DNA from: Pseudopelobacter sp964542535
GTDB lineage: Bacteria; Desulfobacterota; Desulfuromonadia; Geobacterales; Pseudopelobacteraceae
DNA length: 64,000 nucleotides
Reading direction: 5' to 3'
Assembly (NCBI GenBank): GCA_964542535.1
Contig: CAZIUE010000008.1
Span: 1 to 64,000 of the forward strand
Shown one piece after another: positions 53,793 through 61,490 of the stretch. Position 1 is the stretch's first letter; the number at the start of each line of letters is the position of its first letter. The notes under the pieces are model-generated. The model saw only the letters and a list, made by a program, of their open reading frames with translations, searched no databases and had not been told where the DNA came from. The translations under genes were made by a program, and so were the position numbers.

Positions 53793-54072
53793 GGTACGCG
53801 TCCTTTCCAAGGGGTTTGCCTGGTCGCCTTGACAAGCGCATCCAGGCTCCTGATCACGTTATTGGTGTTTTTTCCGTGAAGATGTAAATTCGTCGAAGGC
53901 AGATGACCGGCTTGAGCAGCGTTTCCATTACCAGATCAACCTTGCCGCAGAGCCATGCTGCGTGATGTTCGGCAAATCGTCTCATAGCACAAAATAACGG
54001 CCGCCGCAATCGACGCCCATTCTCACATTCAAACCGGGAAAGCGGTGGGAGTGCCTAGCGGGGCAAATTACC

Positions 54073-54561
54073 TCACCAGACAAAGGGAATCAGCTTGCGC
54101 ACCCGTTTGCGGTAGGCAGCGTACTCCGGGTACTTCTCCACCAGCCAGAACTCTTCGCGACGCGACTTGATATCGAAAAAGATCAGGATCAACAGCGCAT
54201 AGCCGATGACCAGCCAACTCTCCAGCCACAGGCCCCAGCCCAGTGCCATGAATGTTATGCCACTGTAGATCGGGTGACGCACGATACGATATACGCCGCT
54301 GACAACCAGGCGGCTCTGCTCCTTCGGGTGCGGCAAGGGGGAGAGGTTCTTGCCCAAGCTGACCGCTCCGCAGGCTGCCAGGAGGAAACCGACCAGAAAC
54401 AGGACGACTCCTGCCAGAAGAACGAACCACGGCCAGGGGGTGATCAGGGAAGTCTGTCCCGGAAGGAAGCGGGGACCGAACACCAGCAGCACGAACAGTG
54501 CAGTCTGCAGCACCAGGTACCATTCGCCTCGTTTACCCTGCAACCATGAGAGCTGCGACAT
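54073..54561 (-). CDS. Isoprenylcysteine methyltransferase-like membrane protein
   Basis: A 162-residue membrane protein with four helices. The C-terminal PEMT/ICMT motif is clear: GVYRIVRHPIYSGITFMALG (the RHPxY of this family), then a helix and EEFWLVEKYPEYAAYRKRVR with the conserved E-x2-L/Y-x-x-Y-x-x-Y. Such proteins bind SAM at the membrane face and methylate lipids or small hydrophobic substrates; bacterial members are mostly uncharacterised. The start at 54561 follows GAGGAG. It is in line with but 112 nt from the ArsC-like gene, with no obvious functional link. Confidence 0.87.
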   Translation of the reverse strand: MSQLSWLQGKRGEWYLVLQTALFVLLVFGPRFLPGQTSLITPWPWFVLLAGVVLFLVGFLLAACGAVSLGKNLSPLPHPKEQSRLVVSGVYRIVRHPIYSGITFMALGWGLWLESWLVIGYALLILIFFDIKSRREEFWLVEKYPEYAAYRKRVRKLIPFVW

Positions 54562-54690
54562 ATGCTCCTCAAAGAATGAACCGGACTGTCCAGAATCGTC
54601 GGCACGGCACATTGTAGGACAGAGTGGCCGGCCTGTCTCCAGAAATGTCGACTACCCGTTCATCCAGCGCCACCACTCATGTCTCCATCC

Positions 54691-55104
54691 TCATGCCGCC
54701 TGGCTCTGCACGCAGGGGCAGTTCTTCGGGTCGCGTTCGCCCACCACCTCGCTCTTCAGGCCGATCCAGTTGTGCACCATCCCTACGTCGAAACCGGCCA
54801 GGCGCTCGCCCCCCACCTGCATCAGCGGACGGACGATCAAGAGCGGTTCGACCACCATCATTTCAAGCGCCTCTTCCCGCGTCACCAGGGACGGCACGAT
54901 CTCGCCCGCCTTAACCTTCGGGTTGGTCATGTTGAACCACTCCGCGACCGGCCGGGAACCGAAGAAGCGGGCCAGTTCCTCCTCCGTCCACGCCTCGGTC
55001 AGCAGGTTGCGCACCTCCAGCTCGTGCCCCGATGCCAGCAGTATCTCCTTCTGGCGCGCATTCCCCTGACACCCCGGCTTCTCCCAGAAAATCACCTTTG
55101 CCAT
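54691..55104 (-). CDS. ArsC/Spx-fold protein of the nitrogenase-associated family
   Basis: A 137-residue thioredoxin-fold protein. MAKVIFWEKPGCQGNARQKE, LEVRNLLTEAWTEEELARFF, PVAEWFNMTNPKVKAGEI and PLLIVRPLMQVGGERLAGFD match the family recalled as TIGR01616, often found in nif clusters. Cys12 stands alone in the active loop (no CxxC), as in arsenate-reductase-like proteins. No nif gene is in this window, so its role is open. The ATG at 55104 has GGAGG 4 nt upstream. An intrinsic terminator and a promoter lie just upstream (55142-55229), suggesting leader control. Confidence 0.87.
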   Translation of the reverse strand: MAKVIFWEKPGCQGNARQKEILLASGHELEVRNLLTEAWTEEELARFFGSRPVAEWFNMTNPKVKAGEIVPSLVTREEALEMMVVEPLLIVRPLMQVGGERLAGFDVGMVHNWIGLKSEVVGERDPKNCPCVQSQAA

Positions 55105-55141
55105 ACGTCCTCCCCCGCCTCTCTGGCGGCACGTCCGAAAT

Positions 55142-55174
55142 AAAAAATGCCCGACGGATATCCATCCGTCGGGC
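55142..55174 (-). terminator. Intrinsic terminator in the leader of the ArsC-like gene
   Basis: A perfect 11-bp stem GCCCGACGGAT/ATCCGTCGGGC (55149-55159 with 55164-55174), 4-nt loop, followed by TTTTTT on the minus strand (55142-55147). No gene precedes it on this strand, so it would stop a short leader RNA begun at the promoter 55200-55229. Confidence 0.75.
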
Positions 55175-55199
55175 GCCCTTGCCTGCGTTATGTGCGAAA

Positions 55200-55229
55200 G
55201 TGATAGCACAGCCCGGAAGCTCAGTTCAA
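55200..55229 (-). promoter_or_regulatory. Promoter facing the ArsC-like gene
   Basis: On the minus strand, TTGAAC (55224-55229), an 18-nt spacer and TATCAC (55200-55205) with an extended-10 TGC. Its transcript would meet the terminator at 55142-55174 after about 45 nt. It is divergent from the riboswitch promoter. Confidence 0.5.
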
Positions 55230-55287
55230 GCGCATAATTCCGCGTACGCCGGAAGATTCTTCCACGTCTAAGCCCCGCCCAACCCCC

Positions 55288-55316
55288 TTGACATTTCCCG
55301 GTTCCGCCCGTATTGT
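55288..55316 (+). promoter_or_regulatory. Promoter of the riboswitch-controlled gene
   Basis: TTGACA (55288-55293), a 17-nt spacer and TATTGT (55311-55316). Transcription would begin near 55323, about 18 nt before the aptamer. One of the best sigma-70 matches in the window. Confidence 0.75.
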
Positions 55317-55340
55317 TCCTCCAAAATGCACTAAGATCAC

Positions 55341-55426
55341 GGATACACGACACTACTCAACCATCCGCGAGGATGGGGCGGAAAGCCTCAGGATCTCCAG
55401 AAGACAGCCGGGTTGCCGAACTATCC
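55341..55426 (+). ncRNA. GEMM-I class riboswitch aptamer, cGAMP (GEMM-Ib) type
   Basis: P1 pairs GGATA (55341-55345) with TATCC (55422-55426). The core reads CACGACACTACTCAACC, then the hairpin CCATCC-GCGA-GGATGG (55361-55376) with a GNRA tetraloop, GGGCGGAAAGCCTC, and GACAGCCGGGTTGCCGA as the receptor arm. This matches the GEMM consensus and, as I recall it, is very close to the crystallised G. metallireducens cGAMP riboswitch. Position 55355 is A where c-di-GMP aptamers usually have the ligand-contacting G; that change marks the cGAMP-preferring subclass. The receptor arm also forms the left side of the terminator that follows, so ligand binding should favour read-through (an ON switch). 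Confidence 0.88.
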
Positions 55427-55454
55427 CAGGATAGGCAACCCGGCTGTCGTTTTT
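55403..55454 (+). terminator. Riboswitch expression platform: intrinsic terminator
   Basis: GACAGCCGGGTTGCC (55403-55417) pairs perfectly with GGCAACCCGGCTGTC (55434-55448), and CTATCC/GGATAG (55421-55426 with 55429-55434) closes the apex, followed by GTTTTT. The left arm is the aptamer's 3' strand, so terminator and folded aptamer exclude each other. Confidence 0.88.
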
Positions 55455-55514
55455 CCGCAACAGACACTCCGCGAACAGTCAGGCTTGAACTGCTACGACA
55501 GGGGGTGAATGACC

Positions 55515-55769
55515 ATGCTGTCACGAATCGCCATCATTCTGCTCTGCTCCCTGCTGCTGACCTCCCCCGTTTCCGCCGACAACAGCTTCAAGGAGGGGGG
55601 AAGAGAGGTTGGACAGGGGTTCAGGAAGTTGGGGCAGGCTACCGGAGAAGCCTTCAAGAGGACCGGACAGGCCGTAGGCAGGGCATTCAAGCGCTGGGGC
55701 CAGGCCACGGGCGCGGCCTTCAGGGAGGCGGGGAAAAAGACCGGCGAGGCGTTCAAGGGGAAGAAGTAG
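55515..55769 (+). CDS. Small secreted protein built of 11-residue amphipathic repeats
   Basis: An 84-residue protein: signal peptide MLSRIAIILLCSLLLTSPVS (cleavage near residue 21), then five consecutive 11-mers: FKEGGREVGQG, FRKLGQATGEA, FKRTGQAVGRA, FKRWGQATGAA and FREAGKKTGEA, and a Lys-rich end. An 11-residue period gives a helix with one continuous polar and one apolar face, as in synuclein, LEA and apolipoprotein repeats. Membrane- or surface-binding is likely; no family recognised. It is the first gene after the cGAMP-type riboswitch. The ATG at 55515 has GGGGG 9 nt upstream; the ATG at 55509 is too close to it. Confidence 0.8.
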   Translation: MLSRIAIILLCSLLLTSPVSADNSFKEGGREVGQGFRKLGQATGEAFKRTGQAVGRAFKRWGQATGAAFREAGKKTGEAFKGKK

Positions 55770-55885
55770 CCCGTTGAGACAAGGCGGACGCGAAGCCCCG
55801 TATCAGTCACGCGGAAATGACACTGCGGATTCCGTCCCGTACCGGGCGGAAAACAACCACACCAGGCAACGAAAGGACATACGTT

Positions 55886-56152
55886 ATGCGCACGAAACAG
55901 CTGCTTGCCGCACTGGCGGCATCCATGGTCCTGGCAACAGGACTCACTGGTCAGGCACGGGGCGAGGTGAGCGTCAACATCAGCGCCTACCTGCCGGCCC
56001 CGCCGGGGGTGCAGATCTATGTGGACGCCGGGCGCCCCTACTACGTGGAGCGCGGACATCGCGTCTACATGAAGAAGAAACCAAAAAAAGTAAAACATTA
56101 CAAGCAGAAGCACGGCGGCCATGGCCACAAGCGCGGCCATTACAAGCACTGA
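55886..56152 (+). CDS. Small secreted His/Lys-rich protein
   Basis: An 88-residue protein with a signal peptide (QLLAALAASMVLATGLTGQA, cleavage about residue 26). A short conserved-looking core follows (VSVNISAYLPAPPGVQIYVD, RPYYVERGHRVY), then a Lys/His/Gly-rich tail (KKKPKKVKHYKQKHGGHGHK). The tail could bind metal, nucleic acid or anionic polymer. It follows the 11-mer-repeat gene by 116 nt on the same strand with no terminator between, so it may share the riboswitch-controlled transcript. SD AAGGA is 9 nt before the ATG. No family assigned. Confidence 0.75.
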   Translation: MRTKQLLAALAASMVLATGLTGQARGEVSVNISAYLPAPPGVQIYVDAGRPYYVERGHRVYMKKKPKKVKHYKQKHGGHGHKRGHYKH

Positions 56153-56289
56153 TCCCGCCACCCTCCAGGGGAGCCGCCACGGCTCCCCATCTCACTCATT
56201 ACCCCTCACTCCTCACCGAATTTTGACCTGCGTCATACCAGTCCGCCATGGCTGCCGCTATCCTGGGACAACTCTCAGGGAGGTGCGCC

Positions 56290-57675
56290 ATGACCATTCA
56301 CCAGCAACTGTCCCACAATCGGAGCGGGCAGCCGTTCGTCCCCGTGGTGGACGCGGGTACAGGGGCCGACGGGACCGTTCCCGCGCCGGCAGCCCTGCGC
56401 GAGTATCCCAGCCGGCTGTTCGTGGAGACCACCACCCGCTGCAATCTCAGATGCGGGATGTGCATGAAGCAGACCAGGGGCAACGGCATCGTGGAAGGGG
56501 ACATGCACCCGGAGACCTTTGCCAGGCTCTTCCCCAGCCTGCCCCACTGCCAGGCCCTGATCCTGAACGGCATCGGGGAGCCGCTGCTCCACCGCCACCT
56601 GGAGGCGTTCATCCGCCAGGCCAGGCTCCGCATGCCGTCCCAGGGATGGATCGGGTTCCAGTCCAACGGTTTGCTGGTGAACCAGGCCCGCGCCTTCTCG
56701 CTGGTTGAGGCGGGGCTGGACCGTATCTGCCTCTCCCTGGACGCGGTATCGGCGGACAGGTTCAGGAACCTGCGCCAGGGGGGAGAGGTGAGCGACCTGG
56801 AGCGGGCCATGAACGCCCTTACCCGGGCCAGGGAGAGCAGCTCAAGCGCCCTTGCCATCGGCACGGAATTCGTGCTGATGCGTGAGAACGCCCATGAACT
56901 GCCGGATGCCCTGCGTTGGGCCGCGGAGCACGGAGCCGGATTCGCCATCGTCTCCCACATGCTCCCCTACGAGAAGGAGCACATCGGCAGCTTGGCCTAC
57001 GAATCGAACACGGACGAGGCCATTGCCTTCTTCGAGCCCTGGCGCAAGCGGGCTGAACAGGAGGGACTGGATCTCTGGCGTTTCTTCAGGGTGATGCTGA
57101 ACTATGCCCGTCCCCCCCAGGACCAGCGGGTGGTTGATTTCGTCTGGGAAATGCAGCAGGAGGCCCGTTCCCGGGATCTGTTCATCAACCTGAGGAATCT
57201 TTTGGGACGGGACGAGGTCTGGCAGGGAAAGGTCGAGGCCATCTTCGCCGAGGCGCGGGAAGTGGCACGGGAAACGGGACTGGAGCTGAGCCTTCCGGCC
57301 ATCACCCCTAGGGGGAAGCGCAGCTGCGATTTCGTGGAGAAAGGAGGGGCCTTCATCTCCTGGGACGGCGGGGTGCACCCCTGCTACTTCCTCTGGCACA
57401 AGTTCAGCTGCTACCCATCGGGAAGCAGGAAGTACGTGCAACCCAAGCTGTTCGGCAACGTCAACCGGAACGGCTTGGCGGAGATCTGGAACGATCCGGC
57501 TTTCCGGGAGTACCGTAAGGAAGTTCTGGCAGGCCAGTACCCGGTCTGCTCCACCTGCACCCTGGTTCCCTGCGAATACCTGTATAACGAGCAGTTCGAG
57601 CAGGACTGCTACGCCGGAACCGTGGCCTGCGGGGATTGTCTCTGGAATACGGGGCTGTTCCGCTGCCTGCAGTGA
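56290..57675 (+). CDS. Radical SAM protein with SPASM domain
   Basis: A 461-residue iron-sulfur enzyme. RLFVETTTRCNLRCGMCMKQ contains the radical SAM C-x3-C-x2-C cluster, with LILNGIGEPLLH (GxxE-like) and ICLSLDAVSADRFRNLR following. The C-terminal SPASM region is Cys-rich (VHPCYFLWH, CSTCTLVPCEYLY, CYAGTVACGDCLW), for two auxiliary 4Fe-4S clusters. SPASM enzymes mature peptides and enzymes (PqqE, AnSME, mycofactocin types). The two small secreted proteins encoded just upstream are possible, but unproven, substrates. The ATG at 56290 has GGGAGG 7 nt upstream. Confidence 0.88.
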   Translation: MTIHQQLSHNRSGQPFVPVVDAGTGADGTVPAPAALREYPSRLFVETTTRCNLRCGMCMKQTRGNGIVEGDMHPETFARLFPSLPHCQALILNGIGEPLLHRHLEAFIRQARLRMPSQGWIGFQSNGLLVNQARAFSLVEAGLDRICLSLDAVSADRFRNLRQGGEVSDLERAMNALTRARESSSSALAIGTEFVLMRENAHELPDALRWAAEHGAGFAIVSHMLPYEKEHIGSLAYESNTDEAIAFFEPWRKRAEQEGLDLWRFFRVMLNYARPPQDQRVVDFVWEMQQEARSRDLFINLRNLLGRDEVWQGKVEAIFAEAREVARETGLELSLPAITPRGKRSCDFVEKGGAFISWDGGVHPCYFLWHKFSCYPSGSRKYVQPKLFGNVNRNGLAEIWNDPAFREYRKEVLAGQYPVCSTCTLVPCEYLYNEQFEQDCYAGTVACGDCLWNTGLFRCLQ

Positions 57676-57685
57676 ACGTCATGCC

Positions 57686-57709
57686 TGACCGCCCGGCGCC
57701 GGGCGGTCA
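57686..57709. terminator. GC-rich perfect hairpin between convergent genes
   Basis: TGACCGCCCGG/CCGGGCGGTCA (57686-57696 with 57699-57709), spacer CG. It lies 10 nt after the SPASM gene and 14 nt beyond the convergent gene's stop. No T-run follows, so termination is only presumed. Confidence 0.5.
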
Positions 57710-57723
57710 GGATAACCGTTCTG

Positions 57724-58098
57724 TCACTCCACCACCCTGACGCCGGTGACGAAGTACTCCGTCTCCCCGAAGAGGGTGCTGGGAACCCCCTTGTGCTGCT
57801 CGTAACTGAGGGCCACCTTGCGGCCCACTGCGCTGTTGATCTTCCCGGCAACGGCGTCCTCGCGGACGCTGAACAGAAACTTCTCGGGCACGGCCCCGGG
57901 AACGGGCATCAGTTGCAGTTCCCCCTCCCAGGTCTTGAGCACCCACCCCTTGCGGGAGATCTTCTGGACATAACCGATCCGCTCGCCGCTGGAGAAACTC
58001 CAGTGCAACGCGAGCCAGACATAGCCCGCGAAGCCAATGACCAGCAGTGCAACCACCGCCGCCAGCGAAGCCAGCACCTTATTCCGTGTCAGCGCCAT
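57724..58098 (-). CDS. Conserved single-pass membrane protein of unknown function
   Basis: A 124-residue protein: one N-terminal membrane helix (VLASLAAVVALLVIGFAGYV) and a small soluble domain (GERIGYVQKISRKGWVLKTW, VPEKFLFSVREDAVAGKINS, VGRKVALSYEQHKGVPSTLF) of mixed beta type. Similar proteins are widespread in proteobacteria and some carry a misleading 6-phosphogluconate dehydrogenase label; there is no such domain here. SD AAGGA is 8 nt upstream of the ATG. It is convergent with the SPASM gene. Confidence 0.75.
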   Translation of the reverse strand: MALTRNKVLASLAAVVALLVIGFAGYVWLALHWSFSSGERIGYVQKISRKGWVLKTWEGELQLMPVPGAVPEKFLFSVREDAVAGKINSAVGRKVALSYEQHKGVPSTLFGETEYFVTGVRVVE

Positions 58099-58262
58099 GC
58101 CATCATCCTTTCATCACAAGAACATGCGGAATTTTCCTCACGGTCGCAACGCACGAGCAGGAAACGCGGATGCGCCAGCTGGCCGGTTTTGTTGCGCCGT
58201 CGAACCATAGTGAGACAAATCGCCGCGTATGGTCCCGGACGGAACATCCGGGATACCTACAC

Positions 58263-58286
58263 GAACGGCGGGATACCCCGCCGTTC
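58263..58286 (-). terminator. Hairpin downstream of the parvulin gene
   Basis: GAACGGCGGG/CCCGCCGTTC (58263-58272 with 58277-58286), loop ATAC, 6 nt beyond the stop. No T-run on the minus strand. Confidence 0.5.
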
Positions 58287-58291
58287 TCACC

Positions 58292-58573
58292 TCATGCCGT
58301 CCGGCTGGTGACTTCCACCAGGTGATAGCCGAACTGGGTTTTGACCGGCCCCTGAACCGTGCCGACTTCGGCGCTGAACACCACGTCGTCGAACTCTTTC
58401 ACCATCTGGCCGGGACCGAACACCCCCAGGTCTCCCCCCTGGCGTGACGAGGGACAGAGAGAATGCTCCCGCGCGCAGGCGGCGAAGTCGGCTCCCCCCT
58501 CGATCTCCTGCTTCAGTTTCAGACAGGCTTCCTCGGTTGCTACCAGAATGTGACGCGCACTCGCTCTTGCCAT
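58292..58573 (-). CDS. ppiC: Parvulin-type peptidyl-prolyl isomerase
   Basis: A 93-residue single-domain cis-trans prolyl isomerase, the size of E. coli PpiC. RASARHILVATEEACLKLKQ, GADFAACAREHSLCPSSRQG, GDLGVFGPGQMVKEFDDVVF and GPVKTQFGYHLVEV span the domain; the active-site His pair (ARHILV, GYHLVEV) and Cys/Ser position are in place. No signal peptide, so cytoplasmic. The ATG at 58573 has AAGGAG at 6 nt. It is about 200 nt from the P-type ATPase gene and probably independent. Confidence 0.92.
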   Translation of the reverse strand: MARASARHILVATEEACLKLKQEIEGGADFAACAREHSLCPSSRQGGDLGVFGPGQMVKEFDDVVFSAEVGTVQGPVKTQFGYHLVEVTSRTA

Positions 58574-58771
58574 ACCAGCTCCTTGTTTCCGTAATGGGTG
58601 CAGCCCTCTTCCCATACCGGAAAAGGGGGAAGCGTGTCAACAACCGAAACAGACGCTCGCCAGGCTCCGGCGGAGGACGGAAACCGTTTTCAGGGGAAAA
58701 CCGAACGCAACGGGCAGGGATCCGGTCGCGACCGCCAGTCGCACCATCCCAGCCTTTGCGGCAGGCGCAGT

Positions 58772-61381
58772 TTACGACGCCCCGGACCGGCGGCCGGCCA
58801 GAAGCTTCCCGACCTCCAGGACCCCGAAGACACAGACGCCCGGAAACAGCACCCAGGGCAGGGTTTCGGCAGACAGGGGCATGGTGGCGAAGAATGGCTG
58901 GGCACAGGGGAGATAGACAACCGACAGTTGCAGCGCGACCACCGCCAGCACCATGCAGAGCAGCACCGGGTTGCCGAAGAAGCCGATGCTGAAGAGGGAG
59001 TGGCCAAAGGAACGCAGCGCCAGTGCCTGGCCGATCTGGGCCAGGGCCAGGCAGGAAAACAGCACGGTCTGCCACTGGCCGTCCGGCCGCTGGCGCCAGA
59101 AGCAATAGGTGAGGGCGATGCTGGCGCCGGCGATGACCAGGCCGGTGAGCAGGCTGTGCCGCACCATGCGGTGATCGAAGATCTGGGCATCGGGCGGGAC
59201 CGGGGGACGGGCCATCACGTCCGGCTCGGCCCGTTCCATGCCCATGCCCAGTCCCAGCAGACCGTCGGTGAGAAGGTTCAGCCAGAGCAACTGCAAGGGA
59301 GTCAGCGCCATGGGCAGCCCCATGAGCGGCAGGATCAGCACCACGAGGATCTTGCCCAGATTGCCGGCCACCGAGAACTCGATGAACTTGCGGATGTTGT
59401 CATAGATGGTGCGTCCCTCCTCCACCGCGGCCACGATGGTGGCGAAGTTGTCGTCCATGAGCACCATGTCCGAGGCTTCCTTGGCCACATCCGTGCCGAT
59501 GATCCCCATGGCGACGCCGATATCGGCACGCTTGAGCGCCGGTGCGTCATTTACCCCGTCACCGGTCATGGCCACCACCTGGCCGCACGCTCTGAGCGCA
59601 TCCACGATCATAAGTTTGTGCTCCGGCGAAACGCGGGCGTACACCGAAGTCGTGGCCACCAGTTCCCGGAGCCCCTCCGGTCCCCGGCGATCAAGCTCGG
59701 CCCCGTTCACCACGCCGCCGGCACCGTCAATCCCCAGTGCCCCGGCAACGGCGGCGGCGGTGAGAGGGTGATCACCGGTGATCATCACCGGCCGGATTCC
59801 CGCTTCCCGGCAGCGCTGGACCGCTTCCCGCGCCTCGGACCTCGGTGGGTCCATCATGGCCGCAAACCCCATGAAACGCAGCCGTGGGGGAAGCGCTCCC
59901 CCGCCGGGAGACCAGTCCCGCTCCACCCCGCAGGCGGCGCAGGCCAGGACGCGCACGCCCGCGGCAGCCAGCGCCTCCACCCGTTCCACGACCGCTCCGG
60001 AGGAAGCCTGGTCGCAGAGCGGCAGCAACACATCCACCGCCCCCTTGACCACCGCGAAACGCTCCCCTTCCCCCAATCCGGGCAGAGGCGGGTCCGGGCC
60101 ACCGGGAATGACGGCGTGCAGCGTCAGCATCCGTTTACTGGTGGAATCAAAGGGGATCTCGGCAACCCGGGGAAAGAACCGCTCCAGCCCCTCTTTGGAG
60201 ATTCCCTCACCGGCCGCGGCCGTCAGCAGCGCCCCTTCGGTGGGATCGCCCAGAATCCGCCACCCTTCCTCCGTGAGCCGCCGGCTGGCGTCATTGCACA
60301 GTGCCAGGGCGGACAAGAGCTGCCGCCGGGAGCAGGGGGGCCAGGGAACGACCTCGGTTACGGTCATGCGGTTTTCCGTCAGGGTGCCGGTCTTGTCCGA
60401 GCAGATCACCGTTACCGAGCCGAGGGTTTCCACCGCAGGAAGCTTGCGGATCAGGGCCTTGCGCCTGAGCATCCCCTGGGCGCCGATGGCCAGGGTGATG
60501 GTCACCACTGCCGGCAATCCTTCCGGAATGGCTGCCACGGCCAGGCTGACGGCGGTCAAGAGCATCAGCCGCAGTTCCTCGCCCCGCAGCACGCCGATGG
60601 TGAAGAAGAGCAGCGACACCAGCACCGCCACACCGGCCAGGACCTTGCCCAGACGATCGAGACGGCGCTGCAAGGGGGTCCACTCCCGGCGTACCTCCTG
60701 CAGCAGGGCGGCGATGCGCCCCAGTTCGGTGGCCATGCCGGTGGCCACCACCAGCGCCACCCCCCTGCCGTGGCTGACAATGGTGCCGCTGAAAAGCAGA
60801 TTGCGCCGGTCCCCCAGGAGCGGTTCCTCGCCGACGAGGGGCTCGCTGATCTTCTCCACCGCCTCGGACTCGCCGGTCAGCAGCGCCTCCTGGAGCTTCA
60901 GGCCGTGCGATTCGATCACCCGGCAGTCGGCCGGCACCAGATTGCCCGCTTCCAGGAGCAGGATATCCCCGGTCACCAATCCGGCTGCCGGAACCTCGAT
61001 CAGGGTCCCATCGCGCCGCACCCGCACGTTTGGCACGGCCAGGCGTTTCAACGCCCGGACGGCCCGCTCCGCCCGGTACTCCTGAACGAATCCCAGGAGC
61101 GCGAAGAGACAGACGATGGCCAGAATGGTGATGCAATCCCTGAAGGAACCGACCAGGATGGAGAGCAGGGACGCCGCCAGCAGGATCAGGGCCATGGTCG
61201 AGGTAAACTGTTCCCAGAGGATGCGCCAGGGGGAGGTTCCGTCCCCTTCCTGGAGCTGATTGGGACCGTCTGCCTCCAGACGCCGGGCAGCCTCGAATGA
61301 AGAGAGTCCATGGTCCGGGTCGCTGGCCAGCCGTTTCAGGACTTCTTCCCGGTCAAGCCGGTGCCAGTTCCGCTGTTCCAT
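58772..61381 (-). CDS. Ca2+-type P-ATPase (P2A) with altered site I
   Basis: An 869-residue cation pump. The N-terminal cation-ATPase domain (LDREEVLKRLASDPDHGLSS) is followed by LLTGESEAV, the M4 motif AAIPEGLPAVVT, the phosphorylation site CSDKTGTLTEN, and MTGDGVNDAPALKRADIGVA. M6 keeps the Asn, Thr and Asp of SERCA (LNLLTDG). In M5 the SERCA site-I Glu771 is replaced by Lys677 (NLGK, codon at 59351-59353), much as the Listeria pump LMCA1 has Arg. One ion per cycle is therefore expected. The ATG at 61381 has GGAG 9 nt upstream; the 100-codon extension before it is not real. Confidence 0.92.
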   Translation of the reverse strand: MEQRNWHRLDREEVLKRLASDPDHGLSSFEAARRLEADGPNQLQEGDGTSPWRILWEQFTSTMALILLAASLLSILVGSFRDCITILAIVCLFALLGFVQEYRAERAVRALKRLAVPNVRVRRDGTLIEVPAAGLVTGDILLLEAGNLVPADCRVIESHGLKLQEALLTGESEAVEKISEPLVGEEPLLGDRRNLLFSGTIVSHGRGVALVVATGMATELGRIAALLQEVRREWTPLQRRLDRLGKVLAGVAVLVSLLFFTIGVLRGEELRLMLLTAVSLAVAAIPEGLPAVVTITLAIGAQGMLRRKALIRKLPAVETLGSVTVICSDKTGTLTENRMTVTEVVPWPPCSRRQLLSALALCNDASRRLTEEGWRILGDPTEGALLTAAAGEGISKEGLERFFPRVAEIPFDSTSKRMLTLHAVIPGGPDPPLPGLGEGERFAVVKGAVDVLLPLCDQASSGAVVERVEALAAAGVRVLACAACGVERDWSPGGGALPPRLRFMGFAAMMDPPRSEAREAVQRCREAGIRPVMITGDHPLTAAAVAGALGIDGAGGVVNGAELDRRGPEGLRELVATTSVYARVSPEHKLMIVDALRACGQVVAMTGDGVNDAPALKRADIGVAMGIIGTDVAKEASDMVLMDDNFATIVAAVEEGRTIYDNIRKFIEFSVAGNLGKILVVLILPLMGLPMALTPLQLLWLNLLTDGLLGLGMGMERAEPDVMARPPVPPDAQIFDHRMVRHSLLTGLVIAGASIALTYCFWRQRPDGQWQTVLFSCLALAQIGQALALRSFGHSLFSIGFFGNPVLLCMVLAVVALQLSVVYLPCAQPFFATMPLSAETLPWVLFPGVCVFGVLEVGKLLAGRRSGAS

Positions 61382-61490
61382 TACAGGTACTCCGGGGCAG
61401 GCTCCGCCGGATTGAAACGGAGCGGAAAAACGGGGATGCACCCAGCCGCGCCGGAACGCGGCGGGAGACGAAACAACGGGGAATGATGCT

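Noticed and set aside
53811..53990. 43-codon frame (minus strand) near the antitoxin
   Set aside because: No ribosome-binding site and no resemblance to a known small protein.
58598..61300. 900-codon open frame on the plus strand
   Set aside because: Antisense to the P-type ATPase; low-complexity product without motifs.
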